Assembly: GCA_002294045.1 (NCBI GenBank)
Contig: DBEP01000023.1
Location: forward strand, 34,772-98,771
Direction: 5' to 3'
From: Lachnoclostridium sp. UBA903
Lineage (GTDB): Bacteria > Bacillota > Clostridia > Lachnospirales > Lachnospiraceae
DNA length: 64,000 nt
Shown: positions 34,471-44,406 of the stretch, piece after piece
Layout of the letters: every line of letters begins with the position of its first letter
Numbering within the stretch: position 1 is the first letter of the stretch
Notes under the pieces: model-generated
Database searches by the model: none
What the model was told of the DNA's origin: nothing
The model's input: the letters and a program-made list of their open reading frames with translations, nothing else
Position numbers and translations under genes: made by a program

Positions 34471-35907
34471 ATGCCATATAAAGATATACAACACTTTATG
34501 CAATATCTGGATAAAAAAAATCAGCTGAAGCGGATTAAGGCAGAAGTCAGCCCAATCCTTGAAATTACGGAAATCGCGGACAGAGTGGTAAAACAAAGGG
34601 GGCCGGCCTTGCTTTTTGAAAAAGTAAAGGGCTCCCCCTATCCTCTGTTAATTAATACTTTTGGTTCCTACCGGAGAATGAGTATGGCTGTCGGAGCGGA
34701 TAAACTGGATGACATCGGGAAAGACATACAGGACCTGATAGACTTCTCCAATTATCAGACCATGCTTGATAAAATAAAATCCATTCCAAGACTTGCCAGA
34801 CTGCTGGCGGTTTTTCCCGTAAAAGTACCAAAAGCACCCTGCCAGGAGGTCATCGAAGAGCCGGACCTTACCAAGCTTCCCGCCTTAAAGTGCTGGCCCC
34901 AGGACGGAGGACGTTTTATTACCCTGCCTCTTGTTTTTACCAAGGACCCGGAGACCGGACAGCAGAATATCGGTATGTACCGGCTTCAGGTATATGATAA
35001 GACGACTACGGGTATGCACTGGCATCTGCATAAGGACGGCCGGGAGATTTATGAAAAGTACAAAAAACAGGGAGGCAAAATGCCGGTAACCGTAGTAATC
35101 GGATGTGACCCTGCCACCATTTATGCGGCTACGGCCCCTCTTCCCAAAATGATTGACGAGATTATGTTTGCCGGTTATTTAAGAAGGCTGCCGGTGCCCC
35201 TAGTCAAGTCCGTCACCAATGATATCTATATACCTGCCAACAGTGAGTTCGTCCTGGAAGGATATGTGGATACGGAAGAACTCAGAATGGAAGGCCCGTT
35301 TGGCGACCATACGGGATATTATTCCGAAAAGGATATGTATCCGGTATTTCATGTGACCAAAATGACCAGGAAGGAAAAGCCCGTATATATGGCAACCATT
35401 GTGGGCAGGCCTCCCATGGAAGACTGTTTTATCGGAAAGGCTACGGAACGTTTATTCCTTCCTCTGTTAAAGATGATAGCACCGGAAATCACAGACATTA
35501 ATTTCCCGCTGGAAGGAGTTTTCCATAACTGTGTTATCGTATCCATACGGAAGAAATATCCCGGACATGCCAAAAAAGTCCTGAATACGCTGTGGGGAAA
35601 CGGACAGATGATGTATACCAAGATGATTATTGTGGTGGATGCGGACGTAAATCCCCATGATATTTCCGCCGTCGCCTGGAAGGTATTTAATAACATTGAT
35701 GCCAAAAGGGACCTGATTATATCGGAAGGGCCTTTAGACGCTCTGGATCATTCCTCCCCGCTGCAACTGATCGGCAACCGCCTGGGAATTGATGCTACGA
35801 AAAAGTGGGCTTCGGAAGGATATGAAAGGGAATGGCCTGATGATATCGTAATGTCGGGCAAGATAAAAGAAATGGTAGATAAGAGGTGGAAGGAGTATGG
35901 TATTTGA
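34471..35907 (+). CDS. UbiD-family decarboxylase (MqnL-like)
   Basis: This 478-residue UbiD enzyme would decarboxylate an aromatic or polyprenylated aromatic acid using prenylated FMN. It has the UbiD active-site segment EGPFGDHTGYYS and MEDCFIGKATERLFLPLLK. Its C-terminal PLDALDHSS and GIDATKKW are features of the menaquinone-type (MqnL) branch. It overlaps the UbiA gene by 11 bases and shares an operon with UbiX, which makes the cofactor. No futalosine-pathway genes mqnA-D are in the window. Confidence 0.9.
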   Translation: MPYKDIQHFMQYLDKKNQLKRIKAEVSPILEITEIADRVVKQRGPALLFEKVKGSPYPLLINTFGSYRRMSMAVGADKLDDIGKDIQDLIDFSNYQTMLDKIKSIPRLARLLAVFPVKVPKAPCQEVIEEPDLTKLPALKCWPQDGGRFITLPLVFTKDPETGQQNIGMYRLQVYDKTTTGMHWHLHKDGREIYEKYKKQGGKMPVTVVIGCDPATIYAATAPLPKMIDEIMFAGYLRRLPVPLVKSVTNDIYIPANSEFVLEGYVDTEELRMEGPFGDHTGYYSEKDMYPVFHVTKMTRKEKPVYMATIVGRPPMEDCFIGKATERLFLPLLKMIAPEITDINFPLEGVFHNCVIVSIRKKYPGHAKKVLNTLWGNGQMMYTKMIIVVDADVNPHDISAVAWKVFNNIDAKRDLIISEGPLDALDHSSPLQLIGNRLGIDATKKWASEGYEREWPDDIVMSGKIKEMVDKRWKEYGI

Positions 35908-36763
35908 CAAGCTGAAAAAGTACGGGGAACTTGTTATGTTTTCCCATACCGTATTTTCCCTGCCTTTCGGACTGCTTGCCATGCTCTGGGCAGCGGACGG
36001 CATCCCGGAGCTTCGGGTGTTTTTCTGGATACTGGTGGCCTTATTCGGAGCCAGAAACGGCGCCAATGCCTTTAACCGGATTGCCGACAGGTTTATCGAC
36101 CAGAAAAACGAACGAACCAGGGACAGGCATCTGCCTACCGGCCAGGTAAAATTATTTGAAGCGGTAATTATAACGGCTCTATGCTTTGGGTTAATGGCGG
36201 CAGCTGCCTATATGTTAAATCTTACCTGCCTGATACTGCTGCCCTTTGCCATTGCCCTGTTTATATTTTATTCTTATTCAAAGCGGATAACCTGGCTCTG
36301 CCACTTTATCCTGGGAACAGCCTGCGGCGGGGCACCGGTAGGGGCCTGGATTGCGGTTACGGGCGGAATTACTTTCATGCCTCTTTTCTTAGGTGCGGCA
36401 GTTTGTTTTTGGGTGGCAGGCTTTGATATCATCTATGCCACCCAGGATATTGAATTTGACAGGAAAGAAGGACTTTATTCCGTGCCCGCCCGGTTCGGAT
36501 TAAAAAATGCCTTGTGGATTGCAAGGGCATCCCATGCCATGCATATTCTCTGTCTGCTTGCCGTTTACATTCTAATGCCCAGGGGAATATTTTTCCTGGC
36601 AGGAATTATCGTATCCGCCGTTTTGCTCTGTGTGGAGCACTATAATGTAATACCGGAAAATAAAAATAAGATGATTTTCGCTTCCTACCACATAAATCAA
36701 ATTTTAAGCGTCGTATTTTTTATATTTGCTATGATTGATTTCTGGTACGGAAAACTGAAGTAA
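35897..36763 (+). CDS. UbiA-family prenyltransferase (MqnP-like)
   Basis: This 288-residue integral membrane protein has about eight or nine membrane segments. Two aspartate motifs bind the prenyl diphosphate: NAFNRIADRFID (NxxxDxxxD) and ATQDIEFDRKEGLYSVP. It attaches an isoprenoid tail to an aromatic acid. The N-terminal VMFSHTVFSLPFGLLAMLWA strongly recalls MqnP of the futalosine menaquinone route. It overlaps the UbiD gene by 11 bases. Confidence 0.9.
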   Translation: MVFDKLKKYGELVMFSHTVFSLPFGLLAMLWAADGIPELRVFFWILVALFGARNGANAFNRIADRFIDQKNERTRDRHLPTGQVKLFEAVIITALCFGLMAAAAYMLNLTCLILLPFAIALFIFYSYSKRITWLCHFILGTACGGAPVGAWIAVTGGITFMPLFLGAAVCFWVAGFDIIYATQDIEFDRKEGLYSVPARFGLKNALWIARASHAMHILCLLAVYILMPRGIFFLAGIIVSAVLLCVEHYNVIPENKNKMIFASYHINQILSVVFFIFAMIDFWYGKLK

Positions 36764-36953
36764 AAAATGTATTCTATTTGCGTGATTCGTGCGAAGGAAT
36801 GGAATAAAGAGTGATAGAAAATATAGATAGAGAAAGGATGCCGCAATGAGGTTCTTTCACTCCTTTTTATTTATGACAGTAGAATGCATCCTTGTATTCT
36901 ATTGTATGCGGCAGTATCGCAGGCAGGCCAGCGATATGCAATTGGTGAAAAAT

Positions 36954-37553
36954 ATGAAAAGATATATAATTGGTGTAACCGGTGCCAGCGGAAGCGTCCT
37001 GTCCAGGCGGCTGATAAGCTATCTGGCGGGGACCGGGGCGGAACTTCATATTATTGCCACCGATACGGGAAAGAAGGTATTTGAATATGAAACAGGGATT
37101 CCCTGGGATATTTTTTTAGATGCCGTAAATCAGAAAAAATCGGTTATTGCAGCTTATGATAACAAAGACATGTTTGCCGGTGTGGCCAGCGGCTCCTTTG
37201 CTACAGATGCTATGATGATTGTACCCTGTTCCATGTCCACGGCCGCCAAAATCGCAGCAGGCACCGGCGGTAATTTATTATGCAGGGCTGCGGATGTTTG
37301 CCTGAAAGAGAAAACAAAGCTTGTTATTTCACCCAGGGAAGCTCCCCTGCATGCCATTCATCTGCGGAATCTGCTGACCCTTAGTGAATGCGGGGCGGTT
37401 ATACTCCCGCCGGTTCCCATGTTTTATGCCAGGACGGAAAATTATACCGAAATGATAGACGGCATTGTGGGAAGGATTTTAAAATCCGCAGGGATTGAAA
37501 ATGATTTATATACAAAATGGAACAGCGGAAAGGATAAATTAAATGAATTATAA
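36954..37553 (+). CDS. UbiX-family flavin prenyltransferase
   Basis: This enzyme of about 199 residues makes the prenylated FMN used by UbiD. Motifs include GVTGASGSVLSRRLI, VPCSMSTAAKIAAGTGGNLL and VISPREAPLHAIHLRN. The start is set at ATG 36954 because the family begins there (KRYIIGVTGASG). The longer frame from 36846 would add 36 hydrophobic and unrelated residues. It overlaps the lipoprotein gene by 11 bases, which ties cofactor synthesis to the importer. Confidence 0.9.
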   Translation: MKRYIIGVTGASGSVLSRRLISYLAGTGAELHIIATDTGKKVFEYETGIPWDIFLDAVNQKKSVIAAYDNKDMFAGVASGSFATDAMMIVPCSMSTAAKIAAGTGGNLLCRAADVCLKEKTKLVISPREAPLHAIHLRNLLTLSECGAVILPPVPMFYARTENYTEMIDGIVGRILKSAGIENDLYTKWNSGKDKLNEL

Positions 37554-38448
37554 AAAAGTTTGTGTTTTGGGCTTGTTATTTGCCATGTTACTGTTAACGG
37601 CGTGCTCTAAAGGAAAAAATACTTTGACGGTAGGCATCATGACGGATTTGGATTCCATTCCCTTTATTGTTGCCAAAAACCTGGGATATTTTGAGGATAA
37701 TGTGAAGCTGGAAATCTATCAAAGTGCTATGGACAGGGACAGTGCCTTATATTCCGGCAATCTGGACGGCAGTATTTCCGATGTGCTTGCCGTATGTCTT
37801 GCACAGGAAGGTGATTTTCCGGTATATGCAACCTCCAAAACCTATGGCCGCTATGGAATTGCGGCGGGCAAAAATTCCGAAATTACCGAAGCCGGGATGC
37901 TGGAGGGAAAAGAAATCGGACTTAGCCTGAATACCATTATTGAATATGTAACAGACAGTATGGTTATGGCAGACGGCGGGGACCCGGCTCTTCTTAAAAA
38001 AGTTTCCGTGCCTAAGATACCGTCCAGGCTGGAACTTTTACAGAACAATCAGATTGATGCGGTTGCCATGCCGGAGCCCTATGTTACGGCAGCAGCAAAG
38101 GAGGGACAGACTATTGTGAATACTTCCGATGAACTGGGTATAAATCCGGGAATTATGTTATTTACAAAAACCGCAACCGAAAATAAAAAAAGTGAAATTA
38201 AGGCTTTTTATGAAGCTTACGATAAAGCGGCAGAGTATATTAATTCCACCGATCCGGCAGAATTCCTGCCCGCAGTCATAAAGGAGCTTGGGCTTCCGGA
38301 TACCACCCTGGATATTAAGCTTCCTGAATACGGAAAAACCGCTCTGCCGGAGGAAGAACAGGTAATAAATGCCATGAAGTGGCTCATTGATAAAGGAATG
38401 TTAAAACAGGAATATACATATTCGGACCTGGTTAAAGAAATAAAATAA
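37543..38448 (+). CDS. SsuA/NMT1-type substrate-binding lipoprotein
   Basis: This 301-residue class II binding protein has a lipobox (AMLLLTAC) and the NMT1/SsuA pattern: TVGIMTDLDSIPFIVAKNLGYF, NLDGSISDVLAV, PEPYVTAAAK. Such proteins bind aromatic acids, sulfonates, pyrimidines and similar compounds. Its gene starts inside the end of the UbiX gene, so the ligand is probably the substrate of the UbiA/UbiD steps (inference). Confidence 0.87.
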   Translation: MNYKKVCVLGLLFAMLLLTACSKGKNTLTVGIMTDLDSIPFIVAKNLGYFEDNVKLEIYQSAMDRDSALYSGNLDGSISDVLAVCLAQEGDFPVYATSKTYGRYGIAAGKNSEITEAGMLEGKEIGLSLNTIIEYVTDSMVMADGGDPALLKKVSVPKIPSRLELLQNNQIDAVAMPEPYVTAAAKEGQTIVNTSDELGINPGIMLFTKTATENKKSEIKAFYEAYDKAAEYINSTDPAEFLPAVIKELGLPDTTLDIKLPEYGKTALPEEEQVINAMKWLIDKGMLKQEYTYSDLVKEIK

Positions 38449-38492
38449 TCCGGATTAAATCAAACTAAAATCAGTTGGTCAATGGAGTTAAA

Positions 38493-39113
38493 ATGATAGA
38501 ACTTAATGTACGGACAATTTATTATGAACCGGATAAGCCAATCCTTGAAAATATATCATTTGCAATAAAAAAAGGAGAGACGGCCGTTCTTACCGGAGCT
38601 TCCGGAATCGGCAAGTCTACTATTCTAAAGATGATTGCCGGTATCCATAAGGGCTATGACGGAAGGGTTTCCCTGCCGGAAAACAGCCGGATAGCCTTTA
38701 TTTCACAGAATAATTCACTGCTTCCCTGGAAGACGGTTTATGATAATATTGTTTTGCTGAGAAAAGTGGAAACGGGACAGGCGGATAAAAAGAGCGCCCA
38801 AAAGCTCATGGAAAGCCTTGGTTTATCCGGATATGAAAAACAGTATCCTCTTTTTTTAAGCGGCGGCCAGTATCAGAGGACAGCCCTCGGTCAGGCATTT
38901 TTTTATGAACCGGATATTATACTGATGGACGAACCCTTTTCGGCGCTGGATGCAAAAACCAAAAGGGAAGTTCAGCAAGTCTTTTTAAATCTTCAGAAAC
39001 AGCGTAATATTACTGCTTTATTAGTAACCCATAATCCGGAAGAGGCCGAATATATGGGCAGCAGGATAATAAATCTGAATAGTGAAAAATACGGGAAGGA
39101 GGAAACACCGTGA
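38493..39113 (+). CDS. SsuB/TauB-type ABC ATP-binding protein
   Basis: This compact ATPase of about 206 residues has Walker A GASGIGKST, signature LSGGQYQR (Y in place of the usual Q), Walker B IILMDEP, D-loop SALDAKTK and switch His in VTHNPEEA. The start is ATG 38493, 5 bases after TGGAG. It energises the permease encoded next, with which it shares a GTGA overlap. Confidence 0.92.
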   Translation: MIELNVRTIYYEPDKPILENISFAIKKGETAVLTGASGIGKSTILKMIAGIHKGYDGRVSLPENSRIAFISQNNSLLPWKTVYDNIVLLRKVETGQADKKSAQKLMESLGLSGYEKQYPLFLSGGQYQRTALGQAFFYEPDIILMDEPFSALDAKTKREVQQVFLNLQKQRNITALLVTHNPEEAEYMGSRIINLNSEKYGKEETP

Positions 39114-39856
39114 AGAAATGGTTTGGAATCCTGCTTCTGGTTGTATTATGGCAGTTAACGGCAATTCTAACGGGCAATAACATATTCCCCCCTTTTTTGC
39201 AGGTAATGAAATCACTGGTTTTGAATTTTGCCTCCGTCATAGTCCACGGGTTTTACAGCAGCTTCCGATTGGCGGCAGGTGTTTTACTGGCCGTTTTACT
39301 GGGAATGCCGGCAGGAATATTAATCGGTTATCACAAACAGCTCAGTGAATATATTTCACCGGTCATTTATTTACTGGCTCCCATACCCAAAATAGCACTG
39401 CTGCCTCTGATTATGCTATTGTTCGGAATAGGCGATTTATCCAAAATTTTTATTATTTTCATTATTATGTTTTTTCAGGTAGTTGTAGCCGCCCATGATG
39501 CCGTTAAAAATATTCCCCGGGAATATTTTATACCCCTTCGGACAATTCGGGCCGGACATAAGGCAATTATATTCCACATTATCATTCCGGCCGTGCTGCC
39601 GGAAATGTTTACTTCCGTACGTATCGGGCTTGCTACCGGGATATCCGTACTTTTTTTTGCCGAAACCTTCGGAACAAGGTGGGGGCTGGGATTTTATATT
39701 ATGGATATGTGGATGAGGCTTGATTATAAGCAGATGTATGCCGGCATTTTAGTGCTGGGCATCCTGGGACTTATCAGTGTTACCATTGTGAACAGGCTCC
39801 AAAGGCGTATCTGTCCCTGGATGTCCGCACAGGATAAGCAGAATGAACCAAAGTGA
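39110..39856 (+). CDS. SsuC/TauC-type ABC permease
   Basis: This 248-residue membrane protein has about six segments and the family loop PREYFIPLRTIRAGHKAIIFHIIIPAVLPE (in part PREYFIPLRTIRAG). It starts at GTG 39110 behind AAGGAGG and overlaps the ATPase stop. It completes an importer in the same operon as UbiD/UbiA/UbiX. Confidence 0.92.
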   Translation: MKKWFGILLLVVLWQLTAILTGNNIFPPFLQVMKSLVLNFASVIVHGFYSSFRLAAGVLLAVLLGMPAGILIGYHKQLSEYISPVIYLLAPIPKIALLPLIMLLFGIGDLSKIFIIFIIMFFQVVVAAHDAVKNIPREYFIPLRTIRAGHKAIIFHIIIPAVLPEMFTSVRIGLATGISVLFFAETFGTRWGLGFYIMDMWMRLDYKQMYAGILVLGILGLISVTIVNRLQRRICPWMSAQDKQNEPK

Positions 39857-39972
39857 TTATTTTGTCAATTTTTTGGAAATAAAACCGGATATTTTTTAGT
39901 GATTGTAACCATTGTAAATATTCAGAATTCATATATAATGTTATAGGCATAATACTAAAAAGGCGGTTATGA

Positions 39973-40443
39973 ATGGAAAATACGATTGTCATATTATTAT
40001 ACAAGCTATTGGAGCTGGAGATTTCTTTGGAAGAATTTTATGAGAACCTGTCCCAAAACGATTTTGTAAAAACGAATTCCGCGCTGAAAAATACGGCAGA
40101 CATCCTTGCGGCGGAAGAGAGGAAACATATTGATGTATACCGGCGTTTTGTGAAACAGACACAATTAAAAGAAGATTATGTTATTCATGGCGATATCATG
40201 GGTGAGGTGGATTATTTGCTTGTCAGTCTGAAACAATCGATTCAGGGTTACGGTATTGTAACGGCAGGCCAGCTGATTGCTAAAGCTATTGATTATGAGA
40301 ACAAACAGATTTTTCTCATATCCCGGATTATAGAGCTGCTGAAAAAGGAAACGCTGCCCCCATTTATAAATGAAATATTCGTAATATTACTCAATGAGGA
40401 ACGAAAACAGCTTGCAAATCTTGTACCTTTTAACAAAATGTAA
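39973..40443 (+). CDS. Ferritin-like four-helix-bundle protein
   Basis: This 156-residue, mostly helical protein has spaced Glu/His residues as in rubrerythrin-like diiron folds: ELEISLEEFYENL, AAEERKHIDVYRR (ExxH), KAIDYENKQIF and LNEERKQLANL. The last motif has Gln where a second ExxH His would be expected, so metal binding may be incomplete. No signal peptide is seen. It starts at ATG 39973. It stands alone between the importer operon and the polysaccharide promoter. Confidence 0.6.
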   Translation: MENTIVILLYKLLELEISLEEFYENLSQNDFVKTNSALKNTADILAAEERKHIDVYRRFVKQTQLKEDYVIHGDIMGEVDYLLVSLKQSIQGYGIVTAGQLIAKAIDYENKQIFLISRIIELLKKETLPPFINEIFVILLNEERKQLANLVPFNKM

Positions 40444-40492
40444 TATATTGTCACGCATACCAATAATAGCTGTAAAAGCAAAGTATATACTA

Positions 40493-40522
40493 TTGACATA
40501 TAATTTCAATAATAGGTATAAT
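40493..40522 (+). promoter_or_regulatory. Promoter of the polysaccharide cluster
   Basis: TTGACA (40493-40498) and TATAAT (40517-40522) are both consensus, separated by 18 bases. They lie 57 bases before the first gene of the surface-polysaccharide cluster. Confidence 0.8.
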
Positions 40523-40578
40523 CACTTTGATACCTAAAAGAGGAATCATACTATCATAAATAACGGAAGCGAACAGAT

Positions 40579-42342
40579 ATGTCAAAAATAAAAGCATTTA
40601 TTGAGAAAGGCCATAATATATATATTATTTTAATTATAACATTTATAGTCAGTGTTGTTTTAAGGACCGGATTGGGTTTATTGTGCGGGCAGATGAATGT
40701 TTTTTATGATGAATTGCTGCATTGGAATTTAAGCAAATCCGTCTATTATCATCTGGGCAGTAATTTCAGGAATGATATCCTAAGCTATAAGGAAATATTA
40801 TATTCCGCCGTAATATCCGTTTCCCATGGTTTTGGCAATACGCAGACACAGTATTATGTTGCGGTGGGGATTAATTCGGTTTTAATGTCTTCCGTTCTGT
40901 TTCCGGTATATTTTATGGCGGATAACTTCCTCAATAATAAATTCCGTTCCTTTATCATAGCCTTTTTAAGCATTATGATACCGGAAATGTACTATACCAC
41001 GAAGATATTGCAGGAAAATCTGTATTATCCCATGGTCATCTGGTTTTTTTATATATTCATCGTGCTAATACTGAAAAACCAGTACAGATTGAGAAATGTT
41101 ATTTTTCTTGGCTGTTATACTTTTCTGGCAAGTTTATGCAAACAAATGGCTCTTAATATTTTTGCGGGAGTCATTTTATATTATCTGCTTCAGTTTTTTA
41201 TTTTTGATAAGGATAACAGGAAAAAATGCTTAACCAGCCTGCTTTTTTTTACAACCGTATTTCTAGGATTAAAGTTTTTCTATGATATTTTGTTTAATAT
41301 ATTAAATGATATCAGCAAGGAATCATCTGCGGAAGCGACTATTATGGCAATACTGCGGAATATGACGGACAGTTATCTGTTAAGCAGGTTAATTTATCCG
41401 GCCTTATCCTATCTGCTGCTGACGGTTTTGTATTTTGGTTATTTCACCATTGCCTTACCGCTGGCAGCGGGGAAGGAATTAAATAAAAAGGAACGTAATT
41501 TATTCCTTATAACAGGAACCGTATTCTTCTCCACCGTTATGGTGATTTGTCTCAGGATTATTCCTGCGGAGAATTTAGATGAGGTTGCTGCCAGATTCCA
41601 TTTCCGGTATCTGTTTTACCTGATTGTACCTCTGCTGATACTTTTCTTCAGTATTTATGATAAAATTAAGAGAAGCCGGTTTAACATAAGGATTGTTATC
41701 CTGTCATTGATATATGTCCTTTTACTGGGCTATATCAGCATTATGCCTGCCGAAGGGTCCACAATTGACTGTGTGGGCGCCAATTATATCAAATACCTGT
41801 TTAACAGCGATATGATGGTTAACACCCTGCATATGCTTATTATCATAGGCATATCCGTCTGCATATATCTTTTATACAGAAAGAAAATTAAATTGTTTTA
41901 TTCGGTTATATTGGCCGGACTTTTGTTATCGGGAGTTACCAGCAATCTGTATACTTATATTTATATCTATAATGACAAGCAGAATTCCGTTAGTAAAAAT
42001 GAGGATGCCTTGGCTTTAAACGAGTACTTTGAAGGCCAGCCTGACTTTGACTGGAAATCCTTATTAATTGTTTCGGATAAAAATGTATCCGATGCCAAGC
42101 TGGAAACCTTTCTGAACCGTCCGGATTATTATTACTCCAAAACAGAGGATTTTAACGATTATATAAAGGAACGTCCGGGGGAATCCTTCTGGGAGCTTAA
42201 TCTGTATAGCTTTAATCATCAGTTTCAGGATGCGGCCATAGGTTATCCGGAATATATTTTAACAAATAAATGGTTTTCCGTGGAAGGCTATGAAAGGGCA
42301 AATATTAATCTGAGCAGATTTTATCTGTACTCAAGAGAGTAA
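40579..42342 (+). CDS. Polytopic membrane protein, probable GT-C glycosyltransferase
   Basis: This 587-residue protein has about eleven or twelve membrane segments and a C-terminal extracytoplasmic tail of about 110 residues. Near the end of the first loop it reads NVFYDELLHWN; an acidic pair in that place is typical of GT-C (PMT/ArnT-like) lipid-dependent glycosyltransferases. It heads a cluster with a flippase and GT2 enzymes, so it probably transfers a sugar from a polyprenyl carrier at the outer face. The acceptor is unknown. Confidence 0.7.
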   Translation: MSKIKAFIEKGHNIYIILIITFIVSVVLRTGLGLLCGQMNVFYDELLHWNLSKSVYYHLGSNFRNDILSYKEILYSAVISVSHGFGNTQTQYYVAVGINSVLMSSVLFPVYFMADNFLNNKFRSFIIAFLSIMIPEMYYTTKILQENLYYPMVIWFFYIFIVLILKNQYRLRNVIFLGCYTFLASLCKQMALNIFAGVILYYLLQFFIFDKDNRKKCLTSLLFFTTVFLGLKFFYDILFNILNDISKESSAEATIMAILRNMTDSYLLSRLIYPALSYLLLTVLYFGYFTIALPLAAGKELNKKERNLFLITGTVFFSTVMVICLRIIPAENLDEVAARFHFRYLFYLIVPLLILFFSIYDKIKRSRFNIRIVILSLIYVLLLGYISIMPAEGSTIDCVGANYIKYLFNSDMMVNTLHMLIIIGISVCIYLLYRKKIKLFYSVILAGLLLSGVTSNLYTYIYIYNDKQNSVSKNEDALALNEYFEGQPDFDWKSLLIVSDKNVSDAKLETFLNRPDYYYSKTEDFNDYIKERPGESFWELNLYSFNHQFQDAAIGYPEYILTNKWFSVEGYERANINLSRFYLYSRE

Positions 42343-42389
42343 TGAGCAATTTGTAAACAAAGATATTTAAGAGAGAAGAGATTAAATAA

Positions 42390-43637
42390 GTGAACCCGTT
42401 TAAGAACAACAGGAATACCGGCAAGTTTATCTGGAATACGGCAGGCATTATGTGCAATGCCGCTACCTCCTTTTTGTTGTTGATATTTGTGACAAGGATA
42501 TGCGGTGATTATTATGCCGGCATTTTTGCACTGGGGTTTGCCAACGCCCAGCTGATGCTAACAATCGGCAGATATGGGATGAGGGCTTACCAGGCTACGG
42601 ATGTGAAAGAAACCGTAAAGTTTCAGTCCTATTTTCTCTCAAGAATTATTACCTGTATTTTAATGTTATTCATAAGTATGCTCTATATAATAGGAAGCGG
42701 GTATACTTTTACGAAGGCCGCAATCGTATTCAGCATATGCGTGATTAAAATGGCAGATGCCCTGGAGGATGTGTTTCACGGCTTATTCCAGCAGAACGGC
42801 CGTATAGACCTGGCAGGTAAATTTTTAACCGCCAGAAACCTGATAACCGTGTCAGTCTTTATTATCCTGCTGGCGGTAACCAAAGACCTGCTGTTTACCT
42901 GTATTATAACAGGAGTTATATCGGTAGCGGCCTGTATTTGTTTGAATATACCCACAGCAAGAAAAATGGCTTCTGTCCGGTTAAAGCTTTATAAAAAGGA
43001 ACTGATTGCCTTGTTTGCCGGCTGCTTTCCGCTGTTTATCGGCAGTTTTCTTGCCCTTTATATAAACAATGTTCCCAAATACATGATAGACCGGTATCTG
43101 ACAGAAAATATACAGGCCTTTTTCAATATTTTATTTATGCCGGCGTTTGTAATTAATTTATTTAGTGAGTTTATATTTAAGCCTTTATTAACGGACCTGG
43201 CAATAAAATGGGAACAAAATCAAATAAAAAGCTTTGCGGCATATATATTCCGGTTATTACTGGGTATATTAATCATAACGTTTGTTGTGGTTGCCGGAGG
43301 ATATCTTATCGGAAGCGAATTGCTGTCTTTTATCTATGGCGTTGATTTGATAATATACCGGAAAGAATTGGTTATCTTGCTGTTAAGCGGGGGCCTAAGT
43401 GCCTGTGTTTATCTTTTGTTTCATGTATTGACAGCAATGAGGCGGCAGATGATACTTCTGGCAGGATACGCGGCTGCTGCGCTGATTGTTACGGCTGTCA
43501 GCCCGGTCTTAGTACGGGAATATACTATGTTTGGCGCTTCAGTCACTAGTTTTATAGCAAATACAATTTTATTTTTAATCTTTTCTTTCCTGCTATTATC
43601 AGTTATTGTAAGAAAGTTGAAAACAAACGGATCTTAA
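42390..43637 (+). CDS. Wzx/MATE-like polysaccharide flippase
   Basis: This 415-residue protein has about twelve membrane segments in the MOP exporter pattern. N-terminal NTAGIMCNAATSFLLLIFVTR and internal NNVPKYMIDRYL are typical of oligosaccharide flippases. It would move lipid-linked repeat units across the membrane. The start is GTG 42390; its ribosome binding site (GAGAGAAGAG) is weak. Confidence 0.88.
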   Translation: MNPFKNNRNTGKFIWNTAGIMCNAATSFLLLIFVTRICGDYYAGIFALGFANAQLMLTIGRYGMRAYQATDVKETVKFQSYFLSRIITCILMLFISMLYIIGSGYTFTKAAIVFSICVIKMADALEDVFHGLFQQNGRIDLAGKFLTARNLITVSVFIILLAVTKDLLFTCIITGVISVAACICLNIPTARKMASVRLKLYKKELIALFAGCFPLFIGSFLALYINNVPKYMIDRYLTENIQAFFNILFMPAFVINLFSEFIFKPLLTDLAIKWEQNQIKSFAAYIFRLLLGILIITFVVVAGGYLIGSELLSFIYGVDLIIYRKELVILLLSGGLSACVYLLFHVLTAMRRQMILLAGYAAAALIVTAVSPVLVREYTMFGASVTSFIANTILFLIFSFLLLSVIVRKLKTNGS

Positions 43638-43699
43638 TAGAACAGTATGCCGGTTTATTCCATTGGGAATAGTACCGGAATGAAAGGTATGGATGCAAA

Positions 43700-44389
43700 A
43701 TGAAGATACTGATCATAATACCGGTTTATAATGAAGAACATAACATTGAAAACGTTATTTCTCAGCTGAAGGAAAATGTTCCTTATGCTGACTATATAGT
43801 AGTAAACGATTGTTCCGATGATAATACGGTTTCGGTATGCAAAAAGAACGGTTTTCATTATATATCCCTGCCGGTAAACCTGGGTATAGGAGGCGGAGTG
43901 CAGGCGGGGTATCTGTATGCCGTGGAACATGATTATGATATTGCGATTCAAATGGACGGCGACGGACAGCATGATGCAAAATATATTGATAAAATCTTAA
44001 AGCCTCTCTTAGAAGATAAGGCGGATATTGTAATCGGTTCCCGTTTTCTGTTAAAACAGGGATTTCAGTCTTCCAGATTAAGAAGGCTTGGTATCAGTTT
44101 CTTAAGCTTATTAATTAAGCTGTGCAGCGGTATAAGCATAAAGGATGTTACCAGCGGTTTTCGTGCCGTTAATAAGAAGTTCATTAAGGTATACTCCCAG
44201 GAATATTCCCAGGATTACCCGGAACCGGAAGCGATTATCGCAGGTGCATATCATGAGGGCAGAATAAAAGAAGTTCCGGTAATCATGCATGAGAGGGAAT
44301 CGGGCAGCAGTTCCATTCATTCCTGGAAAATTGTGTATTATATGATAAAGGTTTCCATTGCAATTTTTACGTATCGTCTTAAATACTGA
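43700..44389 (+). CDS. GT2 glycosyltransferase, dolichyl-phosphate-mannose-synthase-like
   Basis: This 229-residue enzyme has IIPVYNEEHNIENVI at the N-terminus, VVNDCSDD, and the metal-binding DGDGQHD. It would charge a polyprenyl phosphate with a sugar. The DUF2304 protein encoded 17 bases downstream is a common partner. The product could be the donor for the GT-C-like protein at the start of the cluster. Confidence 0.9.
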   Translation: MKILIIIPVYNEEHNIENVISQLKENVPYADYIVVNDCSDDNTVSVCKKNGFHYISLPVNLGIGGGVQAGYLYAVEHDYDIAIQMDGDGQHDAKYIDKILKPLLEDKADIVIGSRFLLKQGFQSSRLRRLGISFLSLLIKLCSGISIKDVTSGFRAVNKKFIKVYSQEYSQDYPEPEAIIAGAYHEGRIKEVPVIMHERESGSSSIHSWKIVYYMIKVSIAIFTYRLKY

Positions 44390-44406
44390 ACAGGAGGGAA
44401 TTACAT

